A DNA stretch of 64,000 bases, taken from the NCBI RefSeq assembly GCF_024529955.1, contig NZ_AP024855.1, forward strand, positions 124,001-188,000. Reading direction: 5' to 3'. Shown piece by piece: positions 45,462 through 54,061 of this stretch. Both the position numbers and the translations under genes were made by a program. This stretch comes from Photobacterium toruni (GTDB lineage Bacteria; Pseudomonadota; Gammaproteobacteria; Enterobacterales; Vibrionaceae). The notes under the pieces are model-generated. The model was not told the DNA's origin and searched no databases. It saw nothing but the letters and a program-made list of their open reading frames with translations. Position 1 is the stretch's first letter. Each line of letters opens with the position of its first letter.

Positions 45462-46526
45462 TTATTTATCACTGCGGCTTAAAACATCAATAAAAGTATC
45501 AATATCGTCAGGATTTGTTGCAAAGTTAGTCACTAAACGGGCGACACCTTCACCCCAGCGATTAGCCAAAAATTCAAAGCCATGTTCATGTAAGGTAGCA
45601 ATCGTCACTGGTGACATTTTGCAGAATACAATATTAGTTTTTGATGGATGTAGTAGTTCAACACCGTCAATAGTCATAATGCCGTTGCGTAACTTCGTTG
45701 CCATTGCATTCGCATGTTGTGCATTTTTGAGCCATAAATTATCACTGATATAAGCGTCTATTTGCGTTGATAGAAAGCGCATCTTAGACATTAAGTGGCC
45801 TGCACGTTTGCGACGGTATTCAATCTCATTTTTTAGGCTCGTATCAAATAAGACAATAACCTCGACACCAAAAGCACCATTTTTTGTGGCACCAAAAGAA
45901 AGGGCATCAACACCTGCCTTCCAGGTCATTTCTGCAGGCGTACAACCTAACGCATCAATAGCATTAGCAAAACGTGCGCCATCCATATGGTATTTTAAAT
46001 TATGGCTTTTACACACATCACCAATAGCACGAAGTTCATCTAGTGTATAAACGCTTCCTGTTTCCGTTGCTTGCGTCACACTAACAACGGCTGGTTGTAC
46101 TGTATGCACATCACCAATTTTTAAGGTTGCACGTTGGATAAGCTTTGCCGGATCGATCTTACAATCATCACCATCGATAGCCAGTAACTTAACGCCATTA
46201 CTGAAAAACTCTGGAGCGCCACATTCATCATTATTAATATGGCTATTAGGATGACAAAGTACCGCCCCCCAAGCAGGAGACATTGCAGCTAAACATAAGC
46301 TGTTAGCCGCAGTTCCTGTAGGCACTAAAATCACAGAAACCTCAGTTTCAAACAATGCGCTCATCTTACGATCCAGTTGTAACGATAACTCATCATTACC
46401 ATAAGGTGTCGCATCGCCAGCACTAAATTCAATTAAGTGCTGTAATATTTGAGGTGAAACACCGGCAATATTGTCACTGGTTAAGCCAATTGTTTTCTTC
46501 GGTGTCGTTAAAGGCGAGTTTGTCAT
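45462..46526 (-). CDS. Low-specificity threonine aldolase-like PLP enzyme
   Basis: A 354-residue fold-type I PLP enzyme of the beta-eliminating lyase/threonine aldolase family. Motifs: LTSDNIAGVSP, FVPTGTAAN-type stretch (VPTGTAANSLCLAA), HINNDECGAPEFF, the PLP-binding Asp in YHMDGARFANA, and the Schiff-base Lys in LSFGATKNGA. It probably splits threonine or allo-threonine to glycine and acetaldehyde. Monocistronic and convergent with the peptide transporter. Confidence 0.9.
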   Translation of the reverse strand: MTNSPLTTPKKTIGLTSDNIAGVSPQILQHLIEFSAGDATPYGNDELSLQLDRKMSALFETEVSVILVPTGTAANSLCLAAMSPAWGAVLCHPNSHINNDECGAPEFFSNGVKLLAIDGDDCKIDPAKLIQRATLKIGDVHTVQPAVVSVTQATETGSVYTLDELRAIGDVCKSHNLKYHMDGARFANAIDALGCTPAEMTWKAGVDALSFGATKNGAFGVEVIVLFDTSLKNEIEYRRKRAGHLMSKMRFLSTQIDAYISDNLWLKNAQHANAMATKLRNGIMTIDGVELLHPSKTNIVFCKMSPVTIATLHEHGFEFLANRWGEGVARLVTNFATNPDDIDTFIDVLSRSDK

Positions 46527-46970
46527 TGTTGTATTGTCTCTATACAGATTGAACTATCAATATACCCAATTTAATGATGAATAGAATGATCTTTATTGTA
46601 ACGACTAGTGTGATTATTAATAATGCGGTTAAATATTCGTTTATACAATTAAGACGAACTTTAAGCACTGAGCAAAGTGTAATGAGACAAAATATTTATG
46701 GTAAATAGATAACCTAGTTAAACACACAAAGCAAAATCACGAGAAGGTGTATTTATACATTATTAATCAACAAACTAAATAATCAAACAAAGAGTATTAA
46801 TTACCGAGATCGTATTTAACATAAGGTACATAATGCGCACTGACAGAATCGTGTAGCTCCCAAGGTAAAGTGTCTCTTTCCTGCAAAGCTAAAATTATAG
46901 TGATCAGAATCTGCGTTTGATTACATGGTAATATGACAGCTCATTGATTGGTTTTATGAAGGAGATCTCT
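46527..46970. other. Intergenic region with a coding-like trace on the minus strand
   Basis: Mostly AT-rich. Between 46797 and about 46928 the minus strand is open and codon-like, see the separate small frame. No RNA gene recognised. Confidence 0.4.
46797..46886 (-). CDS. Possible 29-residue protein (TTG start)
   Basis: A minus-strand frame from a TTG gives LQERDTLPWELHDSV followed by SAHYVPYVKYDLGN and stop. Composition looks protein-like, and the frame stays open 14 further codons upstream with no ATG. TATAAT lies a few bases before the TTG, and there is no good ribosome binding site. It may be a very short gene or the tail of a lost one. Confidence 0.25.
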   Translation of the reverse strand: MQERDTLPWELHDSVSAHYVPYVKYDLGN

Positions 46971-47330
46971 TTGCTTAGAGTTATTCAGCGTCGTCGTATT
47001 AAAAAAGTTATTAAGTTACTTTCTGCAAGGTTGATAAAAGGCTATGGCAGTCGCGATTTTTTCTCTTTAGGTCAAATTACAGCAAGTACCAGTGAGTGTA
47101 GTGCTCGTCAGCAACAAATTGCAGTCGCTTTGTATGTTGATCCGCAAGATATTAATCTTGCACAAAACCCTACTCTGAAATCAATACGTAATGATGTATC
47201 ACACGATTTCTTTGACGATAATGATTACACAGGACAAGATGTACTCAACCTACTGGCTTACGGTGGATGGAAAGGTGGTCGAATCGATGATGATATGTCA
47301 AACCGCTTTGGTATGGGGAGTCGTTATTAG
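46971..47330 (+). CDS. Uncharacterised 119-residue protein
   Basis: A basic N-terminus (VIQRRRIKKVIKLLSARLIK) is followed by a region with ASTSECSARQQQIAVALYVD and a Gly-rich C-terminus (AYGGWKGGRIDDDMSNRF). It resembles a small Vibrionaceae family (DUF6559 from memory, unverified). Start: AAGGAG lies 6 bases before a TTG at 46971, an ideal spacing; ATG at 46956 places that site inside the gene, and a TTG at 46944 is also in frame. Function unknown. Confidence 0.7.
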   Translation: MLRVIQRRRIKKVIKLLSARLIKGYGSRDFFSLGQITASTSECSARQQQIAVALYVDPQDINLAQNPTLKSIRNDVSHDFFDDNDYTGQDVLNLLAYGGWKGGRIDDDMSNRFGMGSRY

Positions 47331-47375
47331 TGTTCTAGATTGTAATAGCGGGATTTTGCTTATAATAACCGACTA

Positions 47376-47406
47376 GCCTACTACTATTGTAGAAATAGCA
47401 GCAGGC
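47376..47406. terminator. Imperfect hairpin between convergent small genes
   Basis: GCCTACTACTATT pairs imperfectly with AATAGCAGCAGGC. No clear T run. Confidence 0.4.
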
Positions 47407-47429
47407 CAAACGTCATAAATAGAAAGATT

Positions 47430-47600
47430 CTATTCTTCAGTCGCTTTAAGCTTACTAAGCTCTATTTCAATCTTTTCAATATCAGCAGTGTAACGTGCTT
47501 TACTTGCACCATCTCTAGTAGACTTAGACATAGCTTGTAACTTAGAAAGTTTTTTTGTAAGTGTTGCTAATTGGTTCTGGGTTCTACGATTGCTGCTCAT
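47430..47600 (-). CDS. Small coiled-coil protein, unknown
   Basis: A 56-residue protein starting MSSNRRTQNQLATLTKKL, with heptad-like leucines throughout (LSKLQAM, IEKIEIELSKLK). I do not recognise a named family. ATG at 47600; GGAG lies 12 bases upstream, a long spacing. A TTG at 47618 is the alternative, which would destroy that site. Confidence 0.6.
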   Translation of the reverse strand: MSSNRRTQNQLATLTKKLSKLQAMSKSTRDGASKARYTADIEKIEIELSKLKATEE

Positions 47601-48103
47601 TAATAAATGGTACTCCAATAAATGATGTTATCTGCTGTGTGACTACAATTAAATTATATATCATTACAACAGGTTAATTAACTTAACGGTTAATGCTATT
47701 GTATTTCTAGCTCGTTACCGTTATAGCGTAGCATATAAGGCTGCAAATAATGAAATATTAATAGAGTTTAGTTTGCTTTTGATAACTTACGCTTGTTATT
47801 GGTGCTATCTGTGGTCGATAAGCTCACTAAAATCACAACATTAGCGTTACGAGTACTGCTAATCGTTAACAATTTTAAGATAATGATAAAAATATACAGT
47901 CTTAAACTCTCTAAGCTTTAACTGCTCGCACAAACAAAAAAATGAGGGGTGATGGCTAAATGAATATGATTCAGACATTGTGAACCCTTCTATTTGTGAT
48001 GATGTCATTCTTTTTTTGGATGTACTATTGTGAGATTGCATAGAGCAAATAAAAAATCCACATCGTGAAATATGGATTTTTATAGGATGGTATAAAGCTA
48101 GTA
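47601..48103. other. Intergenic region, no supported gene
   Basis: About 500 bases, AT-rich. It holds the endA terminator at 48051-48081. A 60-codon minus-strand frame at 47859-48041 has no ribosome binding site and unconvincing composition. Confidence 0.45.
48051..48081 (-). terminator. Terminator of endA
   Basis: AAAAATCCA/TGGATTTTT stem; on the minus strand it ends in a T run. Confidence 0.85.
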
Positions 48104-48874
48104 TTAGCCGATGTTTTTACAACGTGAAGCTAAGATAGGATCAACATTACCTTGAATTTTTTGAATTTTAGCAGCACGTTCACACTCCCATTTTGATACA
48201 GGGTATTGTTTATCCCATGCTGTCATTAATTGACGCTGCTGACGACTCATTTTGTAGCTTGGATATACTGCTTCAAAATACATGTAAGTACGTGCGATAA
48301 CACCACGAGCGCGCTTTGGTGGTTGAGCATCATGATCTTTCTTATCAATGATCATGTCACAGCTACCAAATGAGCGGTAATCTTTACTGGCTGTTTTAGG
48401 CAACATTACATAATTGTAGTTCTGACGAGCAGCGTTAACTGCACCTACCGCTGGATATAAGTTATAAAGATCGGATTGCATTAAACGATATTCAGCATTA
48501 GCTTTTTCAGCACACTTACGACCTTTAAATGACTTACCTTTGCTATCCACACAAACTTTTGCCCCATCACGCCATTCACTAAATGAGCGACCAAAGTTCT
48601 CCGCAGGTACGACATGCTCTGCTTCCCAACGTTTAATTCGTTTTTTATATACGTCAGTAGTAAAACCTGATGGTAATGTTACGTATTTCTTATTATTAAA
48701 ATTTGCACCGCAATAAATAGTTTTCATATCAACAGGATTAGTATAAATCTGCTTCTGCATGATTTTTTTAGCTTTGCTGAATGATTGGTTGGTGGTATTA
48801 CCTTGTGGTGATTGTGCAAATGCAAGCGTCGGTAATAGCGCGACACTAAATAAAATAATATTAGTTTTATTCAC
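48104..48874 (-). CDS. endA: Endonuclease I (periplasmic/secreted nuclease)
   Basis: A 256-residue EndA/Vvn-type nuclease with signal peptide (1-20, ending AFAQ). The beta-beta-alpha-metal site is visible as WEAEHVVPAENFG (general-base His and Glu) and NLYPAVGAVNAARQNY. Several paired cysteines (YCGANF, KVCVDS, RKCAEK, SCDMI, WECER, SRCKN) fit the disulfide-rich family. It degrades DNA and RNA outside the cytosol. Monocistronic. Confidence 0.95.
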   Translation of the reverse strand: MNKTNIILFSVALLPTLAFAQSPQGNTTNQSFSKAKKIMQKQIYTNPVDMKTIYCGANFNNKKYVTLPSGFTTDVYKKRIKRWEAEHVVPAENFGRSFSEWRDGAKVCVDSKGKSFKGRKCAEKANAEYRLMQSDLYNLYPAVGAVNAARQNYNYVMLPKTASKDYRSFGSCDMIIDKKDHDAQPPKRARGVIARTYMYFEAVYPSYKMSRQQRQLMTAWDKQYPVSKWECERAAKIQKIQGNVDPILASRCKNIG

Positions 48875-48994
48875 GTAGTTCTCTTTTAGGTAGTTGCGGT
48901 CAATAGATTAATGACTGACGTGTTGATATAACAAAGTGTTATAATGCTTTGTTTGATTATTAGTGTTGAATAGGTGGCTTAGTGAATTATTTAC

Positions 48995-49192
48995 TTATTC
49001 AGAAACAATGACTTTTACTCGACCTACATCACCGGTTGTTAAACGGACTTTGATACCATGTGGATGGTTTGGCGAGTTTGTGAGGATTTTTTCAACTGTA
49101 CCCGATGTAAGTTTACCGCTGCGTTGATCTTGTTTTAATACGATTTGTACATCTAAACCAACGTGGATATTTGAACGGTTTTTACCTGACAT
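48995..49192 (-). CDS. YwbE family protein
   Basis: A 65-residue beta-rich protein with IHVGLDVQIVLKQDQRSGK, SPNHPHGIKVRL and GDVGRVKVI, the complete YwbE (DUF2196) pattern. KOW-like nucleic-acid-binding fold is suspected in the family. Function unknown. AAAGAG lies upstream of the ATG. Confidence 0.9.
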   Translation of the reverse strand: MSGKNRSNIHVGLDVQIVLKQDQRSGKLTSGTVEKILTNSPNHPHGIKVRLTTGDVGRVKVIVSE

Positions 49193-49391
49193 ATTGACTC
49201 TTTTATTTTTAATTTTTCAAACTGTATTATTGAGCTTTTATAATAAAACGCAACTTAATATTAAGAGATGTTTATCGGATAAAGGTAATTTAATGGCTAT
49301 CTTATTGATATAAAAGTAAATAAGTTTTTCATTAAAATAAGCCCTGCATTGTTATATACAATAACGTTGAAGGCTGTTGTTCGTATAAATA

Positions 49392-49664
49392 TTACTGTTG
49401 AAGTGCTGGGCAATCTTTAGGAAGTAATTGTTCTGGGATTGCAGGGCCGATTCCCATATCAGCTGTCCACCCTTTTAAGCCCCCTGTTTTTGGGTCAAAA
49501 TCGCTGCATTTATATGGCTTATCTTTTATTAGTGTTGCAGGTGTGACTTGTTGAGTTGTCGTATTATTATTTTTGGTTTGATCACTTTTGAGCATTGTAA
49601 ACGCAAAGCTACAAATTACTATTCCACCTAATACGATCAAGGCAGATTTTGTTGACTTTTTCAT
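49392..49664 (-). CDS. Small membrane-anchored or secreted protein, unknown
   Basis: A 90-residue protein with one N-terminal hydrophobic helix (about 9-25), a Thr/Gln/Asn linker and a C-terminal part with YKCSDFDPKTGGLKGW and LLPKDCPALQQ. The two cysteines may form a disulfide in the periplasm. GAGGAGGG upstream gives a strong ribosome binding site. No family recognised. Confidence 0.7.
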   Translation of the reverse strand: MKKSTKSALIVLGGIVICSFAFTMLKSDQTKNNNTTTQQVTPATLIKDKPYKCSDFDPKTGGLKGWTADMGIGPAIPEQLLPKDCPALQQ

Positions 49665-49784
49665 GGGCGTCCCTCCTCAGTAAAGCACTGATTTATGATC
49701 TATTTAAAACCCATTTTATAGATAAGATCAAATTAAGTAAGAAAACAAATACGTTATTGCTTGTTTAATCACCGATTTAATCGA

Positions 49785-50672
49785 TTATCGGCACAATGAT
49801 GCTAATAATGAGGTCACGGTTTGATAACGTTTTGGTAAATGGCGGTATCTTTTTTGAATAATAAATAATTGTTCAGTAACGGCAGTTATTGGTGTTGCAA
49901 TATATAATTTATCTTTATTCTCAAAATGATCAATAGCACTTTGAGGCAATACGGTAAAACCAATACCTTCAGCGACAGCAATTAAAATTTGGTTCAGTTG
50001 ATTGATATAGCTAGTAATCGGTAATTGTTCAATTTTAATATCGACTAAATTATGAGAACCACAATCTTTAAAATATTTAGAGAGATAATACTGAGCATCA
50101 GGATGATCAATTAAGCCACATGTTGTTAGAAGATCGCTATTAATATTATTATTTTCATATTGAAGAGGAAAAACTAAGCATAATCGTTCTTGCCCTATTA
50201 TGGTGGTGTCAAATAAATCATTGATAGGTGATTGAGTTACTATTCCCATATCAATAGTATTATTTTCAATGCTATCTAAAATTTTATTATTAGGTGCGGC
50301 TTCTAGATGAAAATGTAATTTTGGGTATTGGTGTTGTAAGTGTAATAACTGAGGATATAACGATAATGCAAAGGACCCAGAACACGCGATTTTACACGTA
50401 CCTTCATAAGCGCTATCCGTTTGTAAGTTATTAATTAATTTTTGATATTGATGTGTTTGCTGCTCGGAATATTGATAGACAAGTCGCCCTTGTTCTGTCA
50501 TTTCAAACTGTTTGTTATAACGTGTAATAAGCGGATAGCCACAAGCTTGTTCTAATTTTTTAATGTGTTGGCTAACACCTGGTTGTGTCATATGTAACAA
50601 CTCGGCTGTCTGAGTAAAATGCCCTGTTTCTATTAATGTTTTAAATGTCATTAACCATTGAGGATTAATCAT
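49785..50672 (-). CDS. LysR-family transcriptional regulator
   Basis: A 295-residue LTTR with an N-terminal winged helix (about 5-62: TFKTLIETGHFTQTAELLHMTQPGVSQHIKKLE) and a C-terminal ligand-binding domain (about 90-290). It has no obvious divergent partner: the neighbouring gene remnant at 50841 is on the same strand. Target and effector are unknown. Confidence 0.93.
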   Translation of the reverse strand: MINPQWLMTFKTLIETGHFTQTAELLHMTQPGVSQHIKKLEQACGYPLITRYNKQFEMTEQGRLVYQYSEQQTHQYQKLINNLQTDSAYEGTCKIACSGSFALSLYPQLLHLQHQYPKLHFHLEAAPNNKILDSIENNTIDMGIVTQSPINDLFDTTIIGQERLCLVFPLQYENNNINSDLLTTCGLIDHPDAQYYLSKYFKDCGSHNLVDIKIEQLPITSYINQLNQILIAVAEGIGFTVLPQSAIDHFENKDKLYIATPITAVTEQLFIIQKRYRHLPKRYQTVTSLLASLCR

Positions 50673-50779
50673 GCTTTACTCTAACTATCATTACAAAAAA
50701 TTATAATAATTAGAGTAAATCATAATTTAAATTTTATCAATTATACTTTTAAGTTATTACGTTAAATGAAATGATGATC

Positions 50780-50824
50780 TTTAATATACTAAAGCAATGA
50801 ATAAAACTACTTTAGTATATTAAA
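50780..50824. repeat. Perfect 15-bp inverted repeat
   Basis: TTTAATATACTAAAG (50780-50794) and CTTTAGTATATTAAA (50810-50824) with a 15-base spacer. It lies downstream of the decayed outer-membrane gene and upstream of the LysR gene, so it could be a terminator or an operator. Confidence 0.8.
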
Positions 50825-50840
50825 ATTATTGGGAGAGAAA

Positions 50841-51096
50841 TTAATCAAAGGTATTAGATAAATGGTAACCAACACCAAAGTACATATTGGTTTTATTAAA
50901 ATCACCCATAACTCTTTTTATATTAAATTCGGTATATATATTTGTTGTTGGAATGTCTAGTTGTAAACCTGCACCAGAAGCACTCACATCATTACCACTT
51001 AAATGTGTTGCACCTACTGAGATATAATTTTCACTTGCTTGTGCTGCAATCGGACAAACAAAACAACATTTACAACAAATAATACTTTTTTGACAT
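50841..51096 (-). pseudogene. Remnant of a small outer-membrane protein gene
   Basis: The minus strand reads PIAAQASENYISVGATHLSG, then about 45 more residues, ending YFGVGYHLSNTFD and stop. This has the look of a signal-peptide cleavage site plus alternating beta strands. The start ATG (51094-51096) with MSKK is in another frame. Joining ATG, the hydrophobic VLFVVNVVLF stretch and the mature part needs two single-base shifts, in A and T runs. The mature part is only about 65 residues, shorter than usual for such barrels. It lies 20 bases after the AraC gene on the same strand. Confidence 0.7.
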
Positions 51097-51116
51097 ATCT
51101 AGAGTGGTGTTTGCTT

Positions 51117-51914
51117 CTATGCCATTTTTGTCCCTTTACTAACACTCATTGTATTTTGATATTCTTTGAGTGATAAACCAAATTGCTTTTTAAACCGCTG
51201 TGCAAACCGTGTTTCTGACTGATAACCACAAAGTTGGGCTAAATCCAATTGAGTATAATGCTGCTGTTGTAATAAGGTTAATGCATAACCCATTCTTAAT
51301 TCAGCTAAAACTTCTCTAAATTGAGTTGATTCCTCGCGCAGTCGACGGATTAATGTTGATTTACTTAACCCAAAATGCTGACAAGCTGATTCAATACTAT
51401 GATGCTCACCTGGCTGCTGCCTAAACAATTCTACTAATTTGTCACGCCATGATAAATCTTGATAACTAAAAAGAAGATGCAACCTTCCCACATTGGCTAA
51501 ATATTCAAATAGAGCATTGACCATGCACTCTTGAACGTTACGTGGTAACGATTTTGGCATATTGATTAAATTCATAAAAAGATATTCACCATCCTGATCA
51601 AAGGAGTAATCTGGCGTGATATGCTTCTCTGCATGATGACGTGAACGATTAATGAGTGCTGCGGTTGGTTTGGTAAAGAAACACAATTGTAATGATGAAA
51701 ATACGGTGTGTGATGGTTGATTAATAAACGTTTGTTGTGAATGCCCTGCTGTTAATAACCAATTTTTAGCATCGATATTTATCCAATCATTTTGCCACTG
51801 TAATTTCTTCACTCCAGTTTGTACCCAAACAAGTGATGGATAAATAAAAGGGACATTACGTAGTTGCTGTGATTTTTGCCCCGTATAATGGATGCACTGA
51901 ATAATCGCCGACAT
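51117..51914 (-). CDS. AraC-family transcriptional regulator
   Basis: A 265-residue regulator with an N-terminal cupin-like sensing region and a C-terminal double helix-turn-helix (about 160-258): SIESACQHFGLSKSTLIRRL and LDLAQLCGYQSETRFAQRFKKQFG. The second HTH is well conserved. It may have controlled the adjacent outer-membrane remnant. Effector unknown. Confidence 0.92.
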   Translation of the reverse strand: MSAIIQCIHYTGQKSQQLRNVPFIYPSLVWVQTGVKKLQWQNDWINIDAKNWLLTAGHSQQTFINQPSHTVFSSLQLCFFTKPTAALINRSRHHAEKHITPDYSFDQDGEYLFMNLINMPKSLPRNVQECMVNALFEYLANVGRLHLLFSYQDLSWRDKLVELFRQQPGEHHSIESACQHFGLSKSTLIRRLREESTQFREVLAELRMGYALTLLQQQHYTQLDLAQLCGYQSETRFAQRFKKQFGLSLKEYQNTMSVSKGTKMA

Positions 51915-51957
51915 ACTGTTCCCTTTTTTAATCTAAAATGACATATTATACTACCAA

Positions 51958-52003
51958 AAAAAGAAAGCCTCATAATAGGTAACTATTAATGAGGCTTTTC
52001 TTT
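51958..52003. terminator. Hairpin between AraC and PEBP-family genes
   Basis: AAAGCCTCAT/ATGAGGCTTT stem with A run before and T-rich tail after. Since both neighbours are on the minus strand, it terminates the PEBP gene. Confidence 0.75.
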
Positions 52004-52021
52004 TGTACTGCTATAACGTTA

Positions 52022-52501
52022 TTAACGTTGATAATGCGCAGTGATCGTTGATTTAGCTAAAGCTGTGCCATTAAGCATGTAACTTACTAGTGCACATGAT
52101 GCGTCATCAGGAACTTCCATTTTTTCACAAGGCAATGCCCATACTGTGAATACATAACGGTGAACACCATGACCTTCTGGAGGACATGCGCCGCCGTAAC
52201 CATTAAAGCCGTAGTCATTACGCATTTCTAAACCAGCAGCAAGATGATCAGATGCTCCCTCAGCTAATTCATGTGTTGATGCTGGAATATTAATAACTTG
52301 CCAATGCCAAAAACCACAATCAGTTGGTGCATCAGGATCGAAACATGTTACAGCGAAGCTTTTTGTACCTTCAGGCGCATTTTCCCATGCAAGTTGAGGG
52401 GAAATATTATCACCATCGTTACCAAAGCTATTAAATGAAAAACGCTTATCGTAGTGCTGCTCTTCAGCAATACTGTTACTTGTCATTGTAAATGTTGTCA
52501 T
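52022..52501 (-). CDS. YbhB/YbcL family (PEBP/RKIP-like) protein
   Basis: A 159-residue phosphatidylethanolamine-binding-protein fold. Signatures: DNISPQLAWENAPEGTKSFAV, CFDPDAPTDCGFWHWQVINIP and GVHRYVFTVWAL. The ligand-pocket His residues are present. Bacterial members have unclear roles. Start: ATG at 52501 has GAGA nine bases upstream; ATG at 52507 is also possible. Confidence 0.92.
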   Translation of the reverse strand: MTTFTMTSNSIAEEQHYDKRFSFNSFGNDGDNISPQLAWENAPEGTKSFAVTCFDPDAPTDCGFWHWQVINIPASTHELAEGASDHLAAGLEMRNDYGFNGYGGACPPEGHGVHRYVFTVWALPCEKMEVPDDASCALVSYMLNGTALAKSTITAHYQR

Positions 52502-52735
52502 GATCATATTCTCTTATTAATCGTTATGTTATTACTATACGAGTTTCCACTAAAATTTTTCTCCTTTAAGTGCCAATAATTCGGCTAATAATAGCATTTA
52601 TGACCCTTAATGTTTTTACTGATAATTTTATTTAACTATAGCCCTATTATTAAACATATATATTCTCAATAAAGATTACCACTCAATACCATGAAGAGAT
52701 TAAATTGGATACCTATTAAAACTGTATTTATAATC

Positions 52736-52753
52736 ACTGTTATTTTATCCAGT
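52736..52753. promoter_or_regulatory. Probable LexA operator upstream of dinI
   Basis: ACTGTTATTTTATCCAGT fits CTGT-N8-ACAG with one mismatch, retaining the ACTG/CAGT dyad. It directly abuts a TATAAT box (52753-52758), so LexA would block the promoter. Confidence 0.6.
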
Positions 52754-52770
52754 ATAATAGATGGACTTAT

Positions 52771-53019
52771 ATGCGTATTGAATTAATGGTTAATAAAAAT
52801 AACGTACCTAACGATGTTTTTTATCAGGTTGAATCTGAGTTTACTCGTCGTATGGAAATCTCTTGGCCAAATGCATTGGTACGAGTACGTTTAGGCGGAG
52901 CCAATGAGTTGAATGTCTTAGGTGCTTTAAAAGAAGATAAACTACAAATTGAAGCAGAACTTGAAGCGATGTTTAATGAATCTGAAGATTGGTTAGAACA
53001 ACCCAGTTATGATATGTAG
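52771..53019 (+). CDS. dinI: DinI family protein
   Basis: An 82-residue DinI-like protein (MRIELMVNKNNVPNDVFYQ, EFTRRMEISWPNALVRVR, and a C-terminal acidic helix LQIEAELEAMFNESEDW). DinI modulates RecA filaments during the SOS response; the acidic C-terminal helix mimics DNA. The LexA-like operator upstream supports SOS control. Confidence 0.9.
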   Translation: MRIELMVNKNNVPNDVFYQVESEFTRRMEISWPNALVRVRLGGANELNVLGALKEDKLQIEAELEAMFNESEDWLEQPSYDM

Positions 53020-53118
53020 TACGTTATAATTGCATATTGAGCTTGCTAATTTAATACTGATTAAGTTGCTGATAGGTGTTTATACTATAAGTATTGTTAT
53101 TTATTGGTAATCTTTATT

Positions 53119-53496
53119 ATGAGCACGTTTATTTCAAAAGACATTTGGTCTGATTTTACTGCTGATCCTGAATTTCCTGGATTTAGTTTTCGAGATACTG
53201 ATGAAAGTAATGCTAATTGTGTAACGGCATTACTTGAACGTTGGCAAGCCGGTACAATCGAAGATCCTCATCACCACCCACATGATGATATGTCAATTAT
53301 CGTTACTGGCGAAATCGCAATTCAATTCTATCTTCGTATCAACGGGGAACTAGTTAACGATGGCGAACCAATGATCTTAACCGCTGGTCAAACGGGTTAT
53401 ATTAAAGCTAATCGTATTCATAGTGTGGTATACACTGCAGATTGTGACATGGTATATATTCAAAATAAAACATTTGGTTTTGAAACCGATAAGTAA
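53119..53496 (+). CDS. Cupin-domain protein
   Basis: A 125-residue single cupin. The first metal motif is HHHPHDDMSIIVTGE (near residue 52), and the second is around IKANRIHSVVYT (His). It may be a small dioxygenase, isomerase or sensor. ATG at 53119 is chosen; a TTG at 53104 is in frame. Terminator follows. Confidence 0.85.
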   Translation: MSTFISKDIWSDFTADPEFPGFSFRDTDESNANCVTALLERWQAGTIEDPHHHPHDDMSIIVTGEIAIQFYLRINGELVNDGEPMILTAGQTGYIKANRIHSVVYTADCDMVYIQNKTFGFETDK

Positions 53497-53516
53497 TTGC
53501 TAATACCGTGTATTCC

Positions 53517-53551
53517 AAAAACTTCCACCTCCAATGTGGAAGTTTTTTTTT
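53517..53551 (+). terminator. Terminator after cupin gene
   Basis: AAAAACTTCCAC/GTGGAAGTTTTT perfect stem followed by more T. Confidence 0.9.
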
Positions 53552-53713
53552 GCTTTGTTAACTGTTTATTCTTGGAAAGATAAACAATTAATAAGTATGA
53601 AAGTGTATGATTTATTTTTATTTTGCGGCTTTTATCGCATGTTCTTGCCATGGTTCTGACTCAATAACTTAATATTCTATATATTAAACATATGTTAAAT
53701 ATATGGTGTGTTT

Positions 53714-53830
53714 ATGATTACTTCAATAAAAAATTTCATATGTCCAAAATGTGGAAAATCTGAATATCTAGAAGGTAAAAATACTATTATATGTATCTGT
53801 GGCTATCGGATTGATTATATTCAAGCCTAA
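53714..53830 (+). CDS. 38-residue zinc-ribbon microprotein
   Basis: A short frame encodes MITSIKNFICPKCGKSEYL, then EGKNTIICICGYRIDYIQA. The CPKC and CIC pairs (Cys10, 13, 27, 29) form a plausible zinc ribbon. No strong ribosome binding site is seen (GGTGTG upstream). Similar tiny rubredoxin/zinc-ribbon proteins occur but I cannot name a family. Confidence 0.6.
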   Translation: MITSIKNFICPKCGKSEYLEGKNTIICICGYRIDYIQA

Positions 53831-54061
53831 TATAAATATGCTTTTAATTTTATAAATTTATTTAGATTTTATATTGTTATGCTATTTAAAGTAGCTCATC
53901 TTTTTCTTGATAATTGTGTCTTGTAATATTTTCGCACTAATTTACGCCATAAATAAAAATAGCCATTAGCAGAGTAGATATTATTAATAGTTAGCATTTT
54001 TAACAAATAGCGATAAAATGCTTTACTAAATATCGATAGAATTCAATTTGCTGGTGTAAAA

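Noticed and set aside
47640..47840. Plus-strand open stretch with an aromatic-rich hydrophobic segment
   Set aside because: No ATG, GTG or TTG with a ribosome binding site, and no recognised similarity.
47859..48041. 60-codon minus-strand frame
   Set aside because: No ribosome binding site, unconvincing composition, and an AT-rich gap where such frames arise by chance.
53460..53651. Minus-strand 63-codon frame
   Set aside because: It runs through the cupin terminator and over the cupin 3' end, and has no supporting features.
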